From: Vibrio sp. JPW-9-11-11 | Lineage (GTDB): Bacteria; Pseudomonadota; Gammaproteobacteria; Enterobacterales; Vibrionaceae | Direction of reading: 5' to 3' | Length of the DNA: 64,000 bases | Assembly: GCF_013369335.1 (NCBI RefSeq) | Contig: NZ_SZQJ01000036.1 | Span: forward strand, 372,001 to 436,000 | In this document: positions 63,962 through 64,000 of the stretch, piece by piece | Numbering within the stretch: the first letter of the stretch is position 1 | Layout of the letters: every line of letters begins with the position of its first letter | The notes under the pieces: model-generated | Databases searched by the model: none | What the model saw: only the letters and a program-made list of their open reading frames with translations | Told to the model about the DNA's origin: nothing | Program-made: the position numbers and the translations under genes

Positions 63962-64000
63962 ATGAACCGAACTTCCCCTTTAATACTAATAGCGAGTTTC
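63962..64000 (+). CDS. Start of a signal-peptide protein, cut by window edge
   Basis: The last 39 bases translate to MNRTSPLILIASF, the beginning of a secretory or membrane signal. AGGAG lies six bases upstream of this ATG (another ATG is at 63959). Partial; the product cannot be named. Confidence 0.6.
   Translation, partial: MNRTSPLILIASF

Overview
The window looks like a chromosomal segment of a marine gammaproteobacterium, most likely a Vibrio or close relative. That is inferred from gene content: NhaD-type Na+/H+ antiporter, MSHA-like pilin, M9 collagenase, secreted sphingomyelinase, a DUF2860 beta-barrel, and an FMN-riboswitch-controlled ribB. I saw no rRNA, tRNA, CRISPR array, intact insertion sequence or prophage. 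About 60 genes are supported.

Layout. 0-12 kb: housekeeping and stress genes. These are an Ada/AlkA fusion overlapping ogt, a lipoprotein, nhaD, a secreted trypsin-like protease, a dicarboxylate symporter, a phospholipase-D-type lipoprotein, a LysE exporter, ybjQ, yaiI, a LysR regulator and a YdcH-like protein. 12-19 kb: a secreted-enzyme block with sphingomyelinase C, an overlapping lipase-chaperone-like gene, collagenase and a large exported protein of unknown function. 19-21.5 kb: a GAF-GGDEF cyclase, an orphan type IV pilin and two small proteins.

21.5-36.7 kb: a complete 4-hydroxyphenylacetate (homoprotocatechuate meta-cleavage) island. The order is hpaC, hpaR, TRAP transporter dctMQP (minus strand), then the plus-strand operon hpaH-hpaI-hpaG1-hpaG2-hpaE-hpaF-AEC transporter-hpaD-SSADH, then hpaA and a divergent acyl-CoA-dehydrogenase-fold monooxygenase. 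The monooxygenase and HpaC hydroxylate 4-HPA to homoprotocatechuate, HpaD opens the ring, HpaE/G/F/H/I take it to pyruvate and succinic semialdehyde, and SSADH yields succinate. Four copies of a 12-bp palindrome (TTAAYATRTTAA) and a CRP-like site lie in the divergent promoter between the transporter and the catabolic operon.

36.7-54 kb: AraC plus Set-family efflux pump; ribB with its riboswitch; a hybrid histidine kinase translationally coupled to a tiny membrane protein; a glyoxalase-fold protein and SDR; a LysR-DoxX-glutathionyl-hydroquinone reductase-LigB dioxygenase module; a DUF3015/DUF4105 pair; a large lipoprotein divergent from a LuxR regulator; and a MerR regulator fused to a methyltransferase, with a 19-bp-spacer MerR promoter.

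54.6-59 kb holds the most novel-looking locus: a DUF2860 porin, a histidine kinase/response regulator pair, and a divergent signal-peptide-bearing fumarylacetoacetate-hydrolase-fold protein. The porin and the FAH gene each carry a GTGAC-N6-GTGAC direct repeat at nearly the same distance (46-48 nt) from the start codon and in the same orientation. This suggests one two-component regulon for uptake and periplasmic processing of an unknown compound.

59-64 kb: an EamA exporter divergent from a MocR-type regulator with GTACAG repeats, LysR divergent from a glutathione S-transferase, and the first codons of a signal-peptide gene cut by the window edge.
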